A DNA stretch of 64,000 nt from Billgrantia ethanolica (GTDB taxonomy: Bacteria > Pseudomonadota > Gammaproteobacteria > Pseudomonadales > Halomonadaceae), in assembly GCF_021404305.1 (NCBI RefSeq), contig NZ_JABFTX010000004.1, positions 1-64,000 of the forward strand, written 5' to 3'. This document shows, in pieces, positions 49,443 through 57,981 of the stretch. Each line of letters opens with the position of its first letter. Within the stretch, counting starts at the first letter, position 1. The notes beneath the pieces are model-generated. The model was not told where the DNA came from, ran no database searches, and was given only the letters and a program-made list of their open reading frames with translations. A program made the translations under genes and the position numbers.

Positions 49443-49766
49443 TTACCAATCCTGGTCGTCGTCCTCATCGGTTTCCCACTCTTCTTCTTCATCTTCGGTT
49501 TCCCACTCGTCATCAGCGGTTTCCCACTCTTCCTCTTCGTTCTCCTCTTCCCACTCATCAGCGTCCCACTCTTCCTCCTCGTTCTCGTACTCAATGCCTT
49601 CGATCACGGGAGCCTGGCCGCTGGTTTCCGGAGCGGTCTCTTCAGGGAAGGTATCCTGGCCCTCTTGCTCTTCTTCATCAAAACCGGCCATGGCCAGCGG
49701 GCTGGCGCTCAGGCCAAAAGTGATACCGACGATACCGAGCTTCTTGAGGAATTCCTTGGACATCAT
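49443..49766 (-). CDS. Exported, extremely acidic Trp/Glu-repeat protein (copy A)
   Basis: I do not recognise this family. The 107-residue precursor has a typical signal peptide (1-28, MMSKEFLKKLG start, cut near AMA). The mature part is almost entirely Glu, Asp and Trp: blocks such as EEEEW, DEWEEENEEEEW and DEWETEDEEEEW recur, with Trp67, 72, 81, 88, 97 and 107 (the last residue). No cysteine and no lysine or arginine follows the signal peptide, so it should be disordered and highly negative. GGAGG lies seven bases before the ATG. It shares the first 26 residues and the C-terminal 7 (DEDDDQDW-like) with copy B 450 bp upstream. Probably periplasmic or secreted. Roles such as cation binding, charge shielding or an adhesive are only guesses. 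Confidence 0.8.
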   Translation of the reverse strand: MMSKEFLKKLGIVGITFGLSASPLAMAGFDEEEQEGQDTFPEETAPETSGQAPVIEGIEYENEEEEWDADEWEEENEEEEWETADDEWETEDEEEEWETDEDDDQDW

Positions 49767-50103
49767 GTTCGTACCTCCAGCGAAGTTTGAACTGCTTTCC
49801 TGAATGATTCGAAACCCTGTGACAGTGATTCCGATCGCCCTTTGGATAAAGCGAGATGCAGGCCAACTTGGCATGCATAAGCATAAGTGCAATTAAAACA
49901 ATAACTTATAGACAATTCGAAGGCTTCATAATAAACATGGCAAATCAGACAAAGTGGAGAAATATGTCACATGGGCACATATTGACCATGTCAGAACTGC
50001 TTAGGCATTTCTCGCGAGAAATTGAACAATAACACTTTATTAACACTAGGCCAATAATATATAACCAATATACAAATGAATATATAAAAAACAAGATAAA
50101 CAA
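49767..50103. other. AT-rich intergenic island between acidic-protein genes
   Basis: About 340 bp, strikingly AT-rich compared with the GC-rich surroundings, especially 49860-50100 (runs such as ATATATAA and AATAAC). No gene is supported. It should contain the promoter of copy A, since a strong terminator of copy B lies at its left-hand transcription entry. The composition may mark a recent acquisition or simply a strong promoter. Confidence 0.55.
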
Positions 50104-50132
50104 AACCGCCCCCGGCAATGCCGGGGGCGGTT
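50104..50132 (-). terminator. Rho-independent terminator of acidic-protein copy B
   Basis: AACCGCCCCCGGC (50104-50116), loop AAT, and its exact complement (50120-50132). On the minus strand it is followed by TTTTGTTT, so it is a strong intrinsic terminator. It separates copies A and B into two transcripts. Confidence 0.85.
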
Positions 50133-50213
50133 CCGAGGAGGTTGAATGCTTCAACCTTCAGATGACGTCGCCATCCTCCTTGACAGCGACTGCCCATCCC
50201 TGGGCGTCAGGCT

Positions 50214-50624
50214 TTACCAATCCTGGTCGTCATCCTCATCCTCTTCCCATTCTTCCTCTTCGTTCTCTTCTTCCCACTCATCGTCGGCGTCGAAGCCGTC
50301 GTCACCATTGAAGCCGGTGTCGCCTTCGGCGTCAGCACCTGCACCAACGCCCACATCGGCATCAGCGCCAGCACCGGTACCCATATCAGTCTCAGCATCG
50401 GTGCCCAGTCCACCATCGGCTTCCGCACCAGCACCGGTACCCATGTCAGTCTCGGCATCAGTACCCATGCCTGCACCAGCATCTTCACCCGGCACGGTCT
50501 CCTGCGGTACTGCGCCTTGCTCGTCCTCTTCGTCATGGAAATCGGCAAAGGCCAACGGGCTGGCGCTCAGGCCAACAGTGATACCGAAAATGCCGAGTTT
50601 CTTGAGAAATTCCTTGGACATCAT
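50214..50624 (-). CDS. Exported acidic repeat protein (copy B)
   Basis: Paralogue of copy A; family not recognised. The 136-residue precursor has the same signal peptide (MMSKEFLKKLGIFGITVGLSAS-type, cut after AFA at about 27). Residues 51-70 and 71-90 are near-identical 20-residue repeats (core GTDAETDMGTGAGA), followed by a partial third copy and an acidic tail (about 113-136) with WEEENEEEEW and ending DDDQDW, as in copy A. The mature protein has no Lys, Arg or Cys. The Gly/Ala/Asp repeat block is absent from copy A. GGAGG precedes the ATG. The 60-bp DNA period shows recent repeat expansion. Confidence 0.8.
   Translation of the reverse strand: MMSKEFLKKLGIFGITVGLSASPLAFADFHDEEDEQGAVPQETVPGEDAGAGMGTDAETDMGTGAGAEADGGLGTDAETDMGTGAGADADVGVGAGADAEGDTGFNGDDGFDADDEWEEENEEEEWEEDEDDDQDW
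50355..50474. repeat. Two 60-bp tandem repeats inside acidic protein copy B
   Basis: Units 50355-50414 and 50415-50474 line up base for base over most of their length (shared core AGCACCGGTACCCAT). Each codes for 20 residues, and a third partial copy extends toward 50320. The period is a multiple of three, so copy number can change without a frameshift. Confidence 0.85.
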
Positions 50625-51097
50625 GTTCGCACCTCCAAAGGAGTTGAACGTGAATTTTCCTATCGAAGCCGAGGCTTCACGTCATACCGGAGAGCTAGCG
50701 TTGCTCGTTTAGCTGTGTCCTACCGGCATGTCCTGCTCGACCTGAACGCTGCACGTCTTGGGCCAAACCAACCAGAGTTCAATAAAAAATATTTTAAAAA
50801 CAACAAGATAACATCACCACAGAATTGCCAACAGCGGCTGTATAAGCGTCCCGAAGGTGGTGCGTTATGACACATGGGTCTGTTCTAGGCAGGCACACTC
50901 CCAGCAGGCGAAGTCCTCGCTAACTGCCCATTGCAGGCTGCGACGCGATGTTACTCAGGGACTTGAATATGGCGCGCTTACGCGCAATACTTAGGAAACA
51001 GCGTTCGCAAACATGCAGCGGCCTAAACTTCAAGCCCTGCATGCCGATACAAGAGGTATCAAGCTCGACAGTCACGAGACTGCGAAGGAAGTTCGGT
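50625..51097. other. Upstream region of copy B and of the HAD gene
   Basis: About 470 bp with an AT-rich part (about 50770-50830). Copy B (minus) and the HAD phosphatase (plus) diverge from it, so it should hold both promoters. A longer reading frame runs into the HAD gene from 50948, but its N-terminal part has no HAD features, so I treat it as leader. Confidence 0.45.
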
Positions 51098-51796
51098 ATG
51101 ATTCGCCACTTTTGCTTGCTCTTCGATTGTGATGGCACGCTGGTCGACAGCGAACCCCTGCTGGCCGCCGAGATGGCGACCAGCCTGACTCGGCTGGGGC
51201 TGCCCTTCCAGGCCAGCGACTACATCGGTGAATTTCGTGGCAGCCGCTTCCGCAACATCGTGGCAGCGCTCGAGGAGCGCTACGGCAGCGTCGATCCCCT
51301 CCATCTGGCCGAGACCGAAACCGAGATGCGCAGCAATCTCAATCGACGCCTCGAAACCGAACTCACCGCCATCACCGGGGCTCGCGAAGCTCTCATGGCC
51401 TTGATCGACTATCCCTGCGGCGTGGTCTCCAACGGGCCCGAAAACAAGATCCGTACCTCCTTGCAAGCCATCGGCTTCGGCGACTTCTTCGGCACGCACC
51501 TCTACAGCGCCTATAGCGCCAACTGCTGGAAACCCGATCCCCGCCTCTATCTGCATGCCGCCACGGCGATGGGCTTCGATGCCGAAGATTGCATCGCCAT
51601 CGACGATGCCCTGGTCGGCGTCAAGGCCGCGCTCGATGCCGGCATGACAGTGATTCACCTGAATCGCTTCCCCGACGCCGAGGAAACCCCGGAAGGCGCC
51701 ATCATGATCAGCAGCATGTATCAGCTGCCCACCGTGATCGAGAACCTGGCCCACACACGGGCACAGGAGAGCCGGCAGTTCGCTTACGCCCGCTGA
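51098..51796 (+). CDS. HAD-superfamily phosphatase (subfamily IA)
   Basis: A cytoplasmic sugar-phosphate-type phosphatase of 232 residues. Motif I is FDCDGTLVDSE with nucleophile Asp10 and acid/base Asp12. Motif II is CGVVSNGPENK (about residue 104), motif III is KPDPRLYL (about 142), and motif IV is CIAIDDALVGVKAA (about 163). A C1-type helical cap occupies about 17-80. The pattern is that of YieH/YfbT-like enzymes acting on 6-phosphogluconate, sugar phosphates or phosphoglycolate. The ATG at 51098 has AAGGAA eight bases upstream. Confidence 0.87.
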   Translation: MIRHFCLLFDCDGTLVDSEPLLAAEMATSLTRLGLPFQASDYIGEFRGSRFRNIVAALEERYGSVDPLHLAETETEMRSNLNRRLETELTAITGAREALMALIDYPCGVVSNGPENKIRTSLQAIGFGDFFGTHLYSAYSANCWKPDPRLYLHAATAMGFDAEDCIAIDDALVGVKAALDAGMTVIHLNRFPDAEETPEGAIMISSMYQLPTVIENLAHTRAQESRQFAYAR

Positions 51797-51920
51797 TCGG
51801 CCATGTACTTGCGTGACATGATCGCATCAGGGCGTAACCGGCCCCCCAGGCCATAGGCAGACCCTTCCCCAGGGCGTTATCATCGCCTCACACTCATGCT
51901 GCCCGATGCCAGGAGCTCTC

Positions 51921-52295
51921 ATGGCCTCACTGCAGGACCAGCTGCGCGGCCTGGTCTACTCCACCGAACACGGTGACATGTGCCCCGGCTGCCGCCAGCC
52001 CCAGGCCGACTGCCGCTGCAGCGAACTCGCCGAGCAGGAGCGCCTCGCAGCGCTGGACGGCGTCGTGCGCATTCGCCGCGAAACCAGCGGTCGCAAGGGC
52101 AAGGGAGTCACCACCATCAGTGGCATTCCGCTGCCCGTCGCCGAGCTCAAGGCGCTGGCCAAGACGCTCAAGAAACGCTGCGGAACCGGCGGCTCGCTGC
52201 AGGATGGCATCATCGAGATCCAGGGCGATCACCGCGAGCTGTTGAAGGCCGAGCTCGAGCGCCGGGGCTTTACCGTCAAGCTTGCCGGTGGCTGA
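51921..52295 (+). CDS. yciH: Translation initiation factor SUI1 family protein (YciH)
   Basis: A 124-residue member of the eIF1/SUI1 fold, with a small cysteine cluster at the N-terminus (CPGCRQPQADCRC, about 21-33) and the SUI1 domain (about 48-124, with GRKGKGVTTI, KKRCGTGGSLQDG and a C-terminal KAELERRGF pattern). YciH is thought to affect initiation fidelity or translation under stress. AGGAG precedes the ATG at 51921. The lipoprotein gene begins 13 bases after its stop. Confidence 0.92.
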   Translation: MASLQDQLRGLVYSTEHGDMCPGCRQPQADCRCSELAEQERLAALDGVVRIRRETSGRKGKGVTTISGIPLPVAELKALAKTLKKRCGTGGSLQDGIIEIQGDHRELLKAELERRGFTVKLAGG

Positions 52296-52308
52296 ACGAG
52301 GAGACGAC

Positions 52309-52719
52309 ATGGCTGTTGCACGAAATTCCCTGCTGAGCGCTATGCGCCGTCAGCGTATCGCCATTACTGCGCTGACGCTGCTGATACTGGCGGGCTGCGC
52401 CGGCACCCCCGAGTTCGCCGAACTGGACGTGCAGGTCGAACCACCGAGCGGCGTGGAGCTTGCCCAGGATGCCGAACTGCGCGTCTGGCTGAGCGATGCC
52501 GGGGGAACCCTGGCAGAAACGCGGGCGAAGCCAAGCGGGGCCGGCCCCTGGCCTGCGGCGCTGCGCTTCGACCGGCGCACTCTAGAGGCGGCCAGCGCGC
52601 CGCGACTGGCCGCCGAGCTGCGCCAGCAGGGTCGCATCACGCACATCACACCGGAGCCAGTGGAGATGCCGTCTGGCGGCCGAGGCCCGGTCAGCCTGCC
52701 GCTCGAGCCACGCCCGTAA
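52309..52719 (+). CDS. Small outer-membrane-type lipoprotein, YbaY/META-like
   Basis: A 136-residue lipoprotein precursor. The lipobox LAGC ends the signal peptide (about residues 24-27), with the lipid-bound Cys27. The rest (about 35-125) is a beta-sandwich-like domain with VQVEPPSGVELAQDAELRVWL, similar in kind to the YbaY family whose role is unknown. GAGGAG lies before the ATG. Its last 29 bases overlap the end of the convergent sirtuin gene. Confidence 0.75.
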   Translation: MAVARNSLLSAMRRQRIAITALTLLILAGCAGTPEFAELDVQVEPPSGVELAQDAELRVWLSDAGGTLAETRAKPSGAGPWPAALRFDRRTLEAASAPRLAAELRQQGRITHITPEPVEMPSGGRGPVSLPLEPRP

Positions 52720-53560
52720 ACGCGAGCGCGGCGGCTTCGAGCACCTGCCCGATCGGCGCTTCGAGCTTGAGCGAATAAAGCGCATCGCCGCGGGTGCGCC
52801 CGCGGTTGAGACAAGCGATCGGCAGGCCGGCCTCGCTGGCCTGACGGGCGAAGCGGTAGCCGGAATAGACCATCAGCGACGAGCCCACCACCAGCAGGGC
52901 TTCGGCGCCTTCGACCAGTGCCCGAGCCCGCTCGACTCGCTCTCTGGGCACGCTGTCGCCAAAGAACACCACGTCGGGCTTCCAGATCCCTACCCCACAG
53001 CGTGAGCAGCCGGGCACCTCGAAGGTGGAGAAATCGGTTTCGAGGGCGGCATCGCCATCGGGGCGCACTTCGGCCTCGTGCTCGAGCCATTCGGGATTGC
53101 TCTCGGCGAGCTCGGCATGCAGGTCATGACGCATGCGCAGCGCCCCGCAGCCCATGCAGCGTACCTGTTCGGCACGTCCATGCAGGTCGATGACGTTGCA
53201 CGAACCGGCCTTCTGATGCAGCCCATCGACGTTCTGAGTGATGACGCCAAGCACCACGCCGGCCTGCTCCAGCTGTGCCAGGGCCCGATGGGCAGCGCCG
53301 GGGCGGGCGCCGTGCAGGGTACGAAAGCCCACCAGCGCACGCGCCCAATAGCGCTGCCTGGCGGCCGCACTGCTCATGAACTGCTGATGCTGCATGGGCG
53401 GCGCGCACTTCCACGCACCCGCTTCGTCCCGGTATGCAGGAATGCCGCTGTCGGTGCTGACCCCGGCACCGGTGAGCACCGCCAGGCTGGAATGACGTGC
53501 CAGAAACTCGCGCAGGCGTTCGGCCGCTTCTGTCCCGGCTGGCTGTCGTGTATCGTTCAT
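52691..53560 (-). CDS. NAD-dependent protein deacylase, Sir2 family
   Basis: Removes acyl groups from lysines using NAD. The 289-residue protein has the Rossmann motif TGAGVSTDSGIPAYRD (about 35-50), the catalytic TQNVDGLHQKAG and DLHGRAEQVRC (His of the deacetylase site), a four-cysteine zinc site (CMGCG and CSRCG), and VVGSSLMVYSGYR. This is a complete catalytic sirtuin, not an ADP-ribosyl-only or defence-type fragment. It is divergent from the NERD-domain gene across a tandem repeat. Confidence 0.9.
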   Translation of the reverse strand: MNDTRQPAGTEAAERLREFLARHSSLAVLTGAGVSTDSGIPAYRDEAGAWKCAPPMQHQQFMSSAAARQRYWARALVGFRTLHGARPGAAHRALAQLEQAGVVLGVITQNVDGLHQKAGSCNVIDLHGRAEQVRCMGCGALRMRHDLHAELAESNPEWLEHEAEVRPDGDAALETDFSTFEVPGCSRCGVGIWKPDVVFFGDSVPRERVERARALVEGAEALLVVGSSLMVYSGYRFARQASEAGLPIACLNRGRTRGDALYSLKLEAPIGQVLEAAALAFTGVARAAG

Positions 53561-53594
53561 GATCTATCCGTCATGCTGCGGCGCATACGCCTCT

Positions 53595-53675
53595 GTACCG
53601 AAGACCTAGTACTTTAGACATGGTACTGAAGACACAGTACTGAAGACACAGTACTGAAGACACAGTACTGAAGAT
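53595..53675. repeat. 14-bp tandem repeat array between sir2 and NERD gene
   Basis: Nearly six copies of GTACTGAAGACACA in strict 14-bp register: 53595-53608 and 53609-53622 (diverged), 53623-53636, 53637-53650 and 53651-53664 (identical), and an 11-base partial copy 53665-53675. Every unit begins with the palindrome GTAC. The array starts 34 bases upstream of the sir2 ATG and ends 66 bases before the NERD gene. Confidence 0.9.
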
Positions 53676-53741
53676 GGCTCCGGGCGCCTCAGGTTGTCTA
53701 GAATGTCACGCTCACGTGACTCCACCGGCAAGGACGAACCC

Positions 53742-54656
53742 ATGGCCTGGCTGGAATACCTGCTGCCACTCATCTTCCTCTTTCCGCTCGGGGCCATGGC
53801 CGTCATCGTCATCGCCTTGCGCAACCTGCACGATGCCCGGGTTCGCTCGCCGTTCAACGCACGCCCCCTGAGAGAGCCCGGCCAGGCCCTGCGCAATCGG
53901 CTCGACCGTGCCTTCGCCACGCTGTTTCTCAACGGTGCCCTGGGCCCCATCCTGACCTTGGCGCCACTGGTCTATGGCATGGGCCGAATGCTCTTCGCCA
54001 GTCGCCAGAATTGGGTCGAATGGGCGCTGTACGGGGCGCTGAGCACGGCGCTGGTACTGGTCTACTGCTTCCTGCTGATTCGCGACTTCCAGCACATCCG
54101 GCGCATCAAGCTGGGGCTGGCCTGCGACCTGGCCGTGGGCCAGGAGCTGGAGCGCATGGTGAGCCCCGAGGCGCATCCCTACTTCGTCTTCCACGACGTG
54201 CCTACGGATAGCGACATCATCGACCACGTGGCCATCACCCCCCACGGCGTCTTCGTGGTCGAGACCCGCGCACGCACGCGGCCGTTCACTGCGGACGGGC
54301 GCGAGGTCAACGTCGTCACCGTCGAGCCAGAGCGGCTGCGCTTCCCGGGCTGGAGCGAGCATCGCCCGATTCTCAAGACACTGCGCGCCTCCCACTGGCT
54401 GGCCGGCTGGCTGGAGCAGCGCTGCGGCCAGCCGGTGCCGGTCATGGGCGTGCTCACCCTACCCGGTTGGGACATCACCTGCGCCGGCACCCCCGAAGGG
54501 CTAATGGTGGTCAGCGGTGAAGCGCTCTCCCAGCAGCTCAGCGAGCGGCGCCTCGGCGAGCTCGACGACGAACTGCACGACAGGGTGATCGAGGCGCTGA
54601 TCGAACGTGCCGCCGAGCTGGATCGTAACCCGGCACTCTACGAACCCTCGATCTGA
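53742..54656 (+). CDS. Membrane-anchored NERD domain protein
   Basis: A 304-residue protein. Hydrophobic helices lie at about 6-28, 65-88 and 96-116, followed by a cytoplasmic nuclease-related (NERD) domain (about 150-280) with DSDIIDHVAITPHGVFVVETRARTR-type core, including the D-H-V and E-T-R positions used by endonuclease-like folds. Some NERD proteins act in DNA processing, others in unknown membrane functions. The start at 53742 is chosen because of upstream AAGGA. Divergent from the sirtuin gene. Confidence 0.78.
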   Translation: MAWLEYLLPLIFLFPLGAMAVIVIALRNLHDARVRSPFNARPLREPGQALRNRLDRAFATLFLNGALGPILTLAPLVYGMGRMLFASRQNWVEWALYGALSTALVLVYCFLLIRDFQHIRRIKLGLACDLAVGQELERMVSPEAHPYFVFHDVPTDSDIIDHVAITPHGVFVVETRARTRPFTADGREVNVVTVEPERLRFPGWSEHRPILKTLRASHWLAGWLEQRCGQPVPVMGVLTLPGWDITCAGTPEGLMVVSGEALSQQLSERRLGELDDELHDRVIEALIERAAELDRNPALYEPSI

Positions 54657-54695
54657 GCTTTTTTACCTTTCACCACCCTTCTCCCTTTCACCCCA

Positions 54696-54717
54696 CGGCT
54701 CAGTCTCCCCTGAGCCG
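54696..54717. terminator. Hairpin at the dgt 3' end
   Basis: CGGCTCAG (54696-54703), loop TCTCCC, CTGAGCCG (54710-54717), overlapping the dgt stop codon and lying 40 bases past the NERD gene stop. It may terminate both convergent transcripts; the T-tail is weak. Confidence 0.5.
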
Positions 54718-56037
54718 ACCTCCCATCTCCTGGGCCAGGTCGACGGCGTAGTGGTCGGTCATACCGCCGATGAAGTCGAGCATGCGCCGGTAGCTGTCGT
54801 ACAGCGGCCAGGAAGGGCGCGGGGTGTTCTCGCCGATCAGCGCCAGCACCCGCTGATGCTTGAAGCTCGATTGTCCGCTGAAGTGCAGCTCATGGGCGGC
54901 GCCGATGAAAGCCTCGAGCAGGATGCCCAGGGTGGTATAGGCGCCGATCTCCAGCTTGGCCTTGCGCTCGTTCTGGAAGATCCGTTCTCGGGCCAGTTGC
55001 TTGGCCGCCGCCACGCCCCAGCCCAGGTCGGGATGGCAGAGTTCGAGCAGGTCGCTTTCGAGCGTGCCGTTGAGCAGGGCGCTCTCGTGCTCGACGAACA
55101 CGGCCCCCACATCGTTGACCGCCCGCTCCATGGCGGCACCGCGCAGTGCGGCGATGCGCCGCCGCTGGGAGACGCCGTCGCGGGCCATGCGCGCATAGTC
55201 CGAGGGCGCATCTCCGGCGATCTGCAACAGCACCTCGGCGACCTCCTCGAAGCGCAGGATGCCCATCTCCAGGCCGTCCTCTAGGTCGAGCAGGGCGTAA
55301 CAGATGTCGTCGGCCGCCTCTACCAGCCAGGCCAGCGGGTGGCGACACCAGCGCCCTTCGCCGCGGGGCAGCAACCCCAGGCAGCGGGTCACGTCCTCCA
55401 GCAGCGGCCGCTCCGACTGGTAGCAGCCGAACTTGCCGGCGCTACCGCCGTGCTCCACGGTCCAGGGGTACTTGAGCAGGGTGCCCAGGGTTGCCGCGGT
55501 GAGACGCATACCGCCGCGAAACTGGTTGTATTCGATCTGCGTGACGATGCGGAAGCCCTGGGCATTGCCCTCGTAGGTCAGCAGATCGGCGCGCTCGCGC
55601 TCGGAAAGTCCTTCGAGCAACCCGCTGCCGTCTGCCTCGGCGCGCTTGAACCAGTCGCGGATGGCGTATTCGCCGGCATGCCCGAAGGGCGGGTTGCCGA
55701 TGTCGTGTCCCAGGCAGGCGGCCTGCACGATCACGCCGAGATCGGCCGGTGTGATCCATTTCGGTAGCCGCTCGCGCAGCAGCTCGCCGACGATCATGCC
55801 CAGGCTGCGCCCCACGCAGCCCACCTCTAGCGAGTGAGTCAGGCGGGTGTGGATATGGTCGTTGTCGGTCAGCGGGTGGACCTGGGTCTTGCGTCCGAGC
55901 CGCCGGAACGAGCCGGAGAAGACGATGCGGTCATGGTCCTTGTGAAACGGGCTGCGCCCGATCTCGTCACGCCCGCTGGTGGGCTTGCCATGCAGCCGTG
56001 AGGGGTCGAGCAACTGCTGCCAATGCATCTGCGTCAT
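54700..56037 (-). CDS. dgt: Deoxyguanosinetriphosphate triphosphohydrolase
   Basis: Cleaves dGTP to deoxyguanosine and triphosphate, a dNTP pool control enzyme. The 445-residue protein has [20 protein letters not shown] (about 35-54), the HD-domain ligands in THSLEVG (about 67) and [16 protein letters not shown] (about 108-123), and [20 protein letters not shown] (about 233-252) supplying the last Asp. It is of the long, Dgt1/Dgt2-like class. A single gene on the minus strand. Confidence 0.92.
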   Translation of the reverse strand: MTQMHWQQLLDPSRLHGKPTSGRDEIGRSPFHKDHDRIVFSGSFRRLGRKTQVHPLTDNDHIHTRLTHSLEVGCVGRSLGMIVGELLRERLPKWITPADLGVIVQAACLGHDIGNPPFGHAGEYAIRDWFKRAEADGSGLLEGLSERERADLLTYEGNAQGFRIVTQIEYNQFRGGMRLTAATLGTLLKYPWTVEHGGSAGKFGCYQSERPLLEDVTRCLGLLPRGEGRWCRHPLAWLVEAADDICYALLDLEDGLEMGILRFEEVAEVLLQIAGDAPSDYARMARDGVSQRRRIAALRGAAMERAVNDVGAVFVEHESALLNGTLESDLLELCHPDLGWGVAAAKQLARERIFQNERKAKLEIGAYTTLGILLEAFIGAAHELHFSGQSSFKHQRVLALIGENTPRPSWPLYDSYRRMLDFIGGMTDHYAVDLAQEMGGRLRGD

Positions 56038-56113
56038 GGGCTTCCTCCTGAAGCCCTCATTCTGGCACTGGCAGGGGCGACATGGCCATGGTCGTCACGC
56101 CTCGACAATGCAA

Positions 56114-56141
56114 CAGGCCGAGCCTGATGAGGCTCGGCCTG
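56114..56141 (-). terminator. Terminator hairpin after the small membrane protein gene
   Basis: CAGGCCGAGCCT (56114-56125), loop GATG, and its exact complement (56130-56141), 25 bases past the stop of the gene at 56167. The stem is strong, the T-tail short. Confidence 0.7.
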
Positions 56142-56166
56142 AAGCTCTCGTCTGGCGAAAAGGAGC

Positions 56167-56766
56167 TCAGTAATCGTAGTCGCTGCCTTTGATGTAACCA
56201 CTGGTATCGCGTTGGCGCACAGTGGTGGTCTGCAGACGAGGCCCCGGCGAACGTGCCGGCGAAGGCAGCGCCATGGGGCGAGCGGGCAGGCCGTCACCGC
56301 GCGCCGCCGCTCCCCGGGCGCGCTCCACCCCTTGCGGAAAGCCGCTGCGCCCACTGTAGTCGGGTGTGCGTCCAGCCTGGTAGGCGTGCCGCCGGGTCTG
56401 GTCCTGAGCGCAATACAGGCTTACCGCCGTGCTTGCCCCCACCGCCACCAGCGCCAGCTTGACGCTGCCGTGCTTGGGGTGGTCGCGGTCGGCCAGCAGC
56501 GCCAGCAGCGCCGCCACATCCAGCGCATCGCCGGCACTGCGCGCCCACAGCGCGGGCTTGGGATTGACGCTCAGCGCACCGATACCGGTGGCCACACCGC
56601 GTGCGCCGCAAAGGCGCACGATGGCTTCCGCCCCTTCCACGCCCAGCGCTCTTGTCACGCTGCGCGGCGCCAGCAGCTGGTAGAGACCCAGCCCGATGCC
56701 CAGCCAGCCGAGCCCACGTGCCAGCCTGTCGCTGGCCTGCAGCGAATGGCTCCGGTCGAGATTCAT
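56167..56766 (-). CDS. Small membrane protein of unknown function
   Basis: A 199-residue protein with about four hydrophobic helices (about 17-35, 50-68, 80-95 and 100-120), including GLGWLGIGLGLYQLLAPRSV and RLCGARGVATGIGAL. The rest (about 125-199) is a hydrophilic, probably disordered tail ending GYIKGSDYDY. The N-terminal part resembles the membrane segment that precedes cyclase/dehydrase domains in some proteins (DUF4267-like), but I do not see such a domain. It follows the zinc alcohol dehydrogenase gene by 45 bases on the same strand and may be in its operon. Confidence 0.65.
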   Translation of the reverse strand: MNLDRSHSLQASDRLARGLGWLGIGLGLYQLLAPRSVTRALGVEGAEAIVRLCGARGVATGIGALSVNPKPALWARSAGDALDVAALLALLADRDHPKHGSVKLALVAVGASTAVSLYCAQDQTRRHAYQAGRTPDYSGRSGFPQGVERARGAAARGDGLPARPMALPSPARSPGPRLQTTTVRQRDTSGYIKGSDYDY

Positions 56767-56811
56767 CTGTTCACCTCCATGTCGGTTTTCTGCACCCGGC
56801 GCACAAGCCGC

Positions 56812-57981
56812 TCAAGGCTTGAGTACCACCTTCACGCAGCCGTCCTGCTTGTCGCGAAAGGTGTTGTACATGTCGGGCCCTTGCTCCAGGCCGGCGCTGT
56901 GGGTGACCACGAAGGAAGGGTCGATCTGCCCCTCGTCGATCAGACCCAGCAGCTCGTCGGTCCAGCGCTTGACGTGGGTCTGACCGGTGCGCACGGTCAG
57001 GCCCTTGTTCATCAGCGGCCCCATGGGCACCTTGTCGATCAAGCCGCCGTAGACGCCGGGGATCGACAAGATACCGCCGGGACGGCAGACGTAGATCATC
57101 TCGCGCAGCACGTGGGCGCGGTCGTTCTCCAGCATCATCGCCTGCTTGAAGCGGTCGTAGACCGAATCGAGGGAGCGCGGCACGTGAGACTCCAGCCCCA
57201 CCGCGTCGATGCACTTCTCCGGCCCCTTGCCCCGGGTCAGCTCCTGCAGGCGGGCGAGCACGCTCTCCTCGTCGAAGTCGATCGCGATCGCCCCGCCGGC
57301 CTCGGCCATGGCCAGGCGCTCGGGCACGTTGTCGATCACCACCACCTGCTCGGCACCCAGCAGCACGGCGCTACGCACGCAGAACTGGCCGACGGGCCCG
57401 GCACCCCAGATGGCCACGGTATCGGTGGGCTCGATGTCGCACTGCACCGCGGCCTGCCAGCCGGTGGGGAAGATATCGCCGAGGAACAGCACCTGCTCGT
57501 CGCTCAGGCTGTCGGGTACCTTGACGTGGGTGGTGTCGGCAAAGGGCACGCGCACGTATTCCGCCTGGCCGCCGGCATAGCCGCCGGTGAGATGCGAGTA
57601 GCCGAACAAGCCGGCCCCGGCATGGCCGAACACCTTGTCGGCCAGCGCCTTGTTGCGGTTGGAGCGCTCGCACAGCGAGAAATTGCCGCGCCGGCACTGC
57701 TCGCACTCGCCGCAGGTGATGGTGAAGGGCACCACGACGCGGTCGCCGACCTTGAGCTCGCGGGTCTCGCTGCCGACCTCCATCACCTCGCCCATGAACT
57801 CATGCCCCACCACATCGCCCGATTCCATGGCCGGAATGAAGTGGTGGAACAAGTGCAAGTCGGAGCCGCAGATGGCGCAGCTGCTGACATTGATGATGGC
57901 GTCGCGGGGATGCTCGATCTGCGGGTCGGGAACCGTTTCGTAGCGGATATCGTTCTTGCCGTGCCAACACAGCGCTTTCAT
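56812..57981 (-). CDS. Zinc-dependent alcohol dehydrogenase (MDR superfamily)
   Basis: A 389-residue NAD(P)-linked dehydrogenase. Catalytic zinc site: CAICGSDLH (about 35-43) and GHEFMGEV (about 59-66). Structural zinc site: [15 protein letters not shown] (about 90-104). Cofactor site: GAGPVGQFC (about 193-201). The pattern is that of the formaldehyde-dehydrogenase/threonine-dehydrogenase-like branch that often accompanies stress genes. The substrate is unknown. It precedes the small membrane protein gene. Confidence 0.85.
   Translation of the reverse strand: MKALCWHGKNDIRYETVPDPQIEHPRDAIINVSSCAICGSDLHLFHHFIPAMESGDVVGHEFMGEVMEVGSETRELKVGDRVVVPFTITCGECEQCRRGNFSLCERSNRNKALADKVFGHAGAGLFGYSHLTGGYAGGQAEYVRVPFADTTHVKVPDSLSDEQVLFLGDIFPTGWQAAVQCDIEPTDTVAIWGAGPVGQFCVRSAVLLGAEQVVVIDNVPERLAMAEAGGAIAIDFDEESVLARLQELTRGKGPEKCIDAVGLESHVPRSLDSVYDRFKQAMMLENDRAHVLREMIYVCRPGGILSIPGVYGGLIDKVPMGPLMNKGLTVRTGQTHVKRWTDELLGLIDEGQIDPSFVVTHSAGLEQGPDMYNTFRDKQDGCVKVVLKP

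Noticed and set aside
50146..50712. Ser-rich plus-strand frame opposite acidic copy B (and a similar one opposite copy A)
   Set aside because: The serine runs are simply the complement of GAA/GAG/GAC codons. The minus strand has GGAGG sites, signal peptides and conserved ends in both copies.
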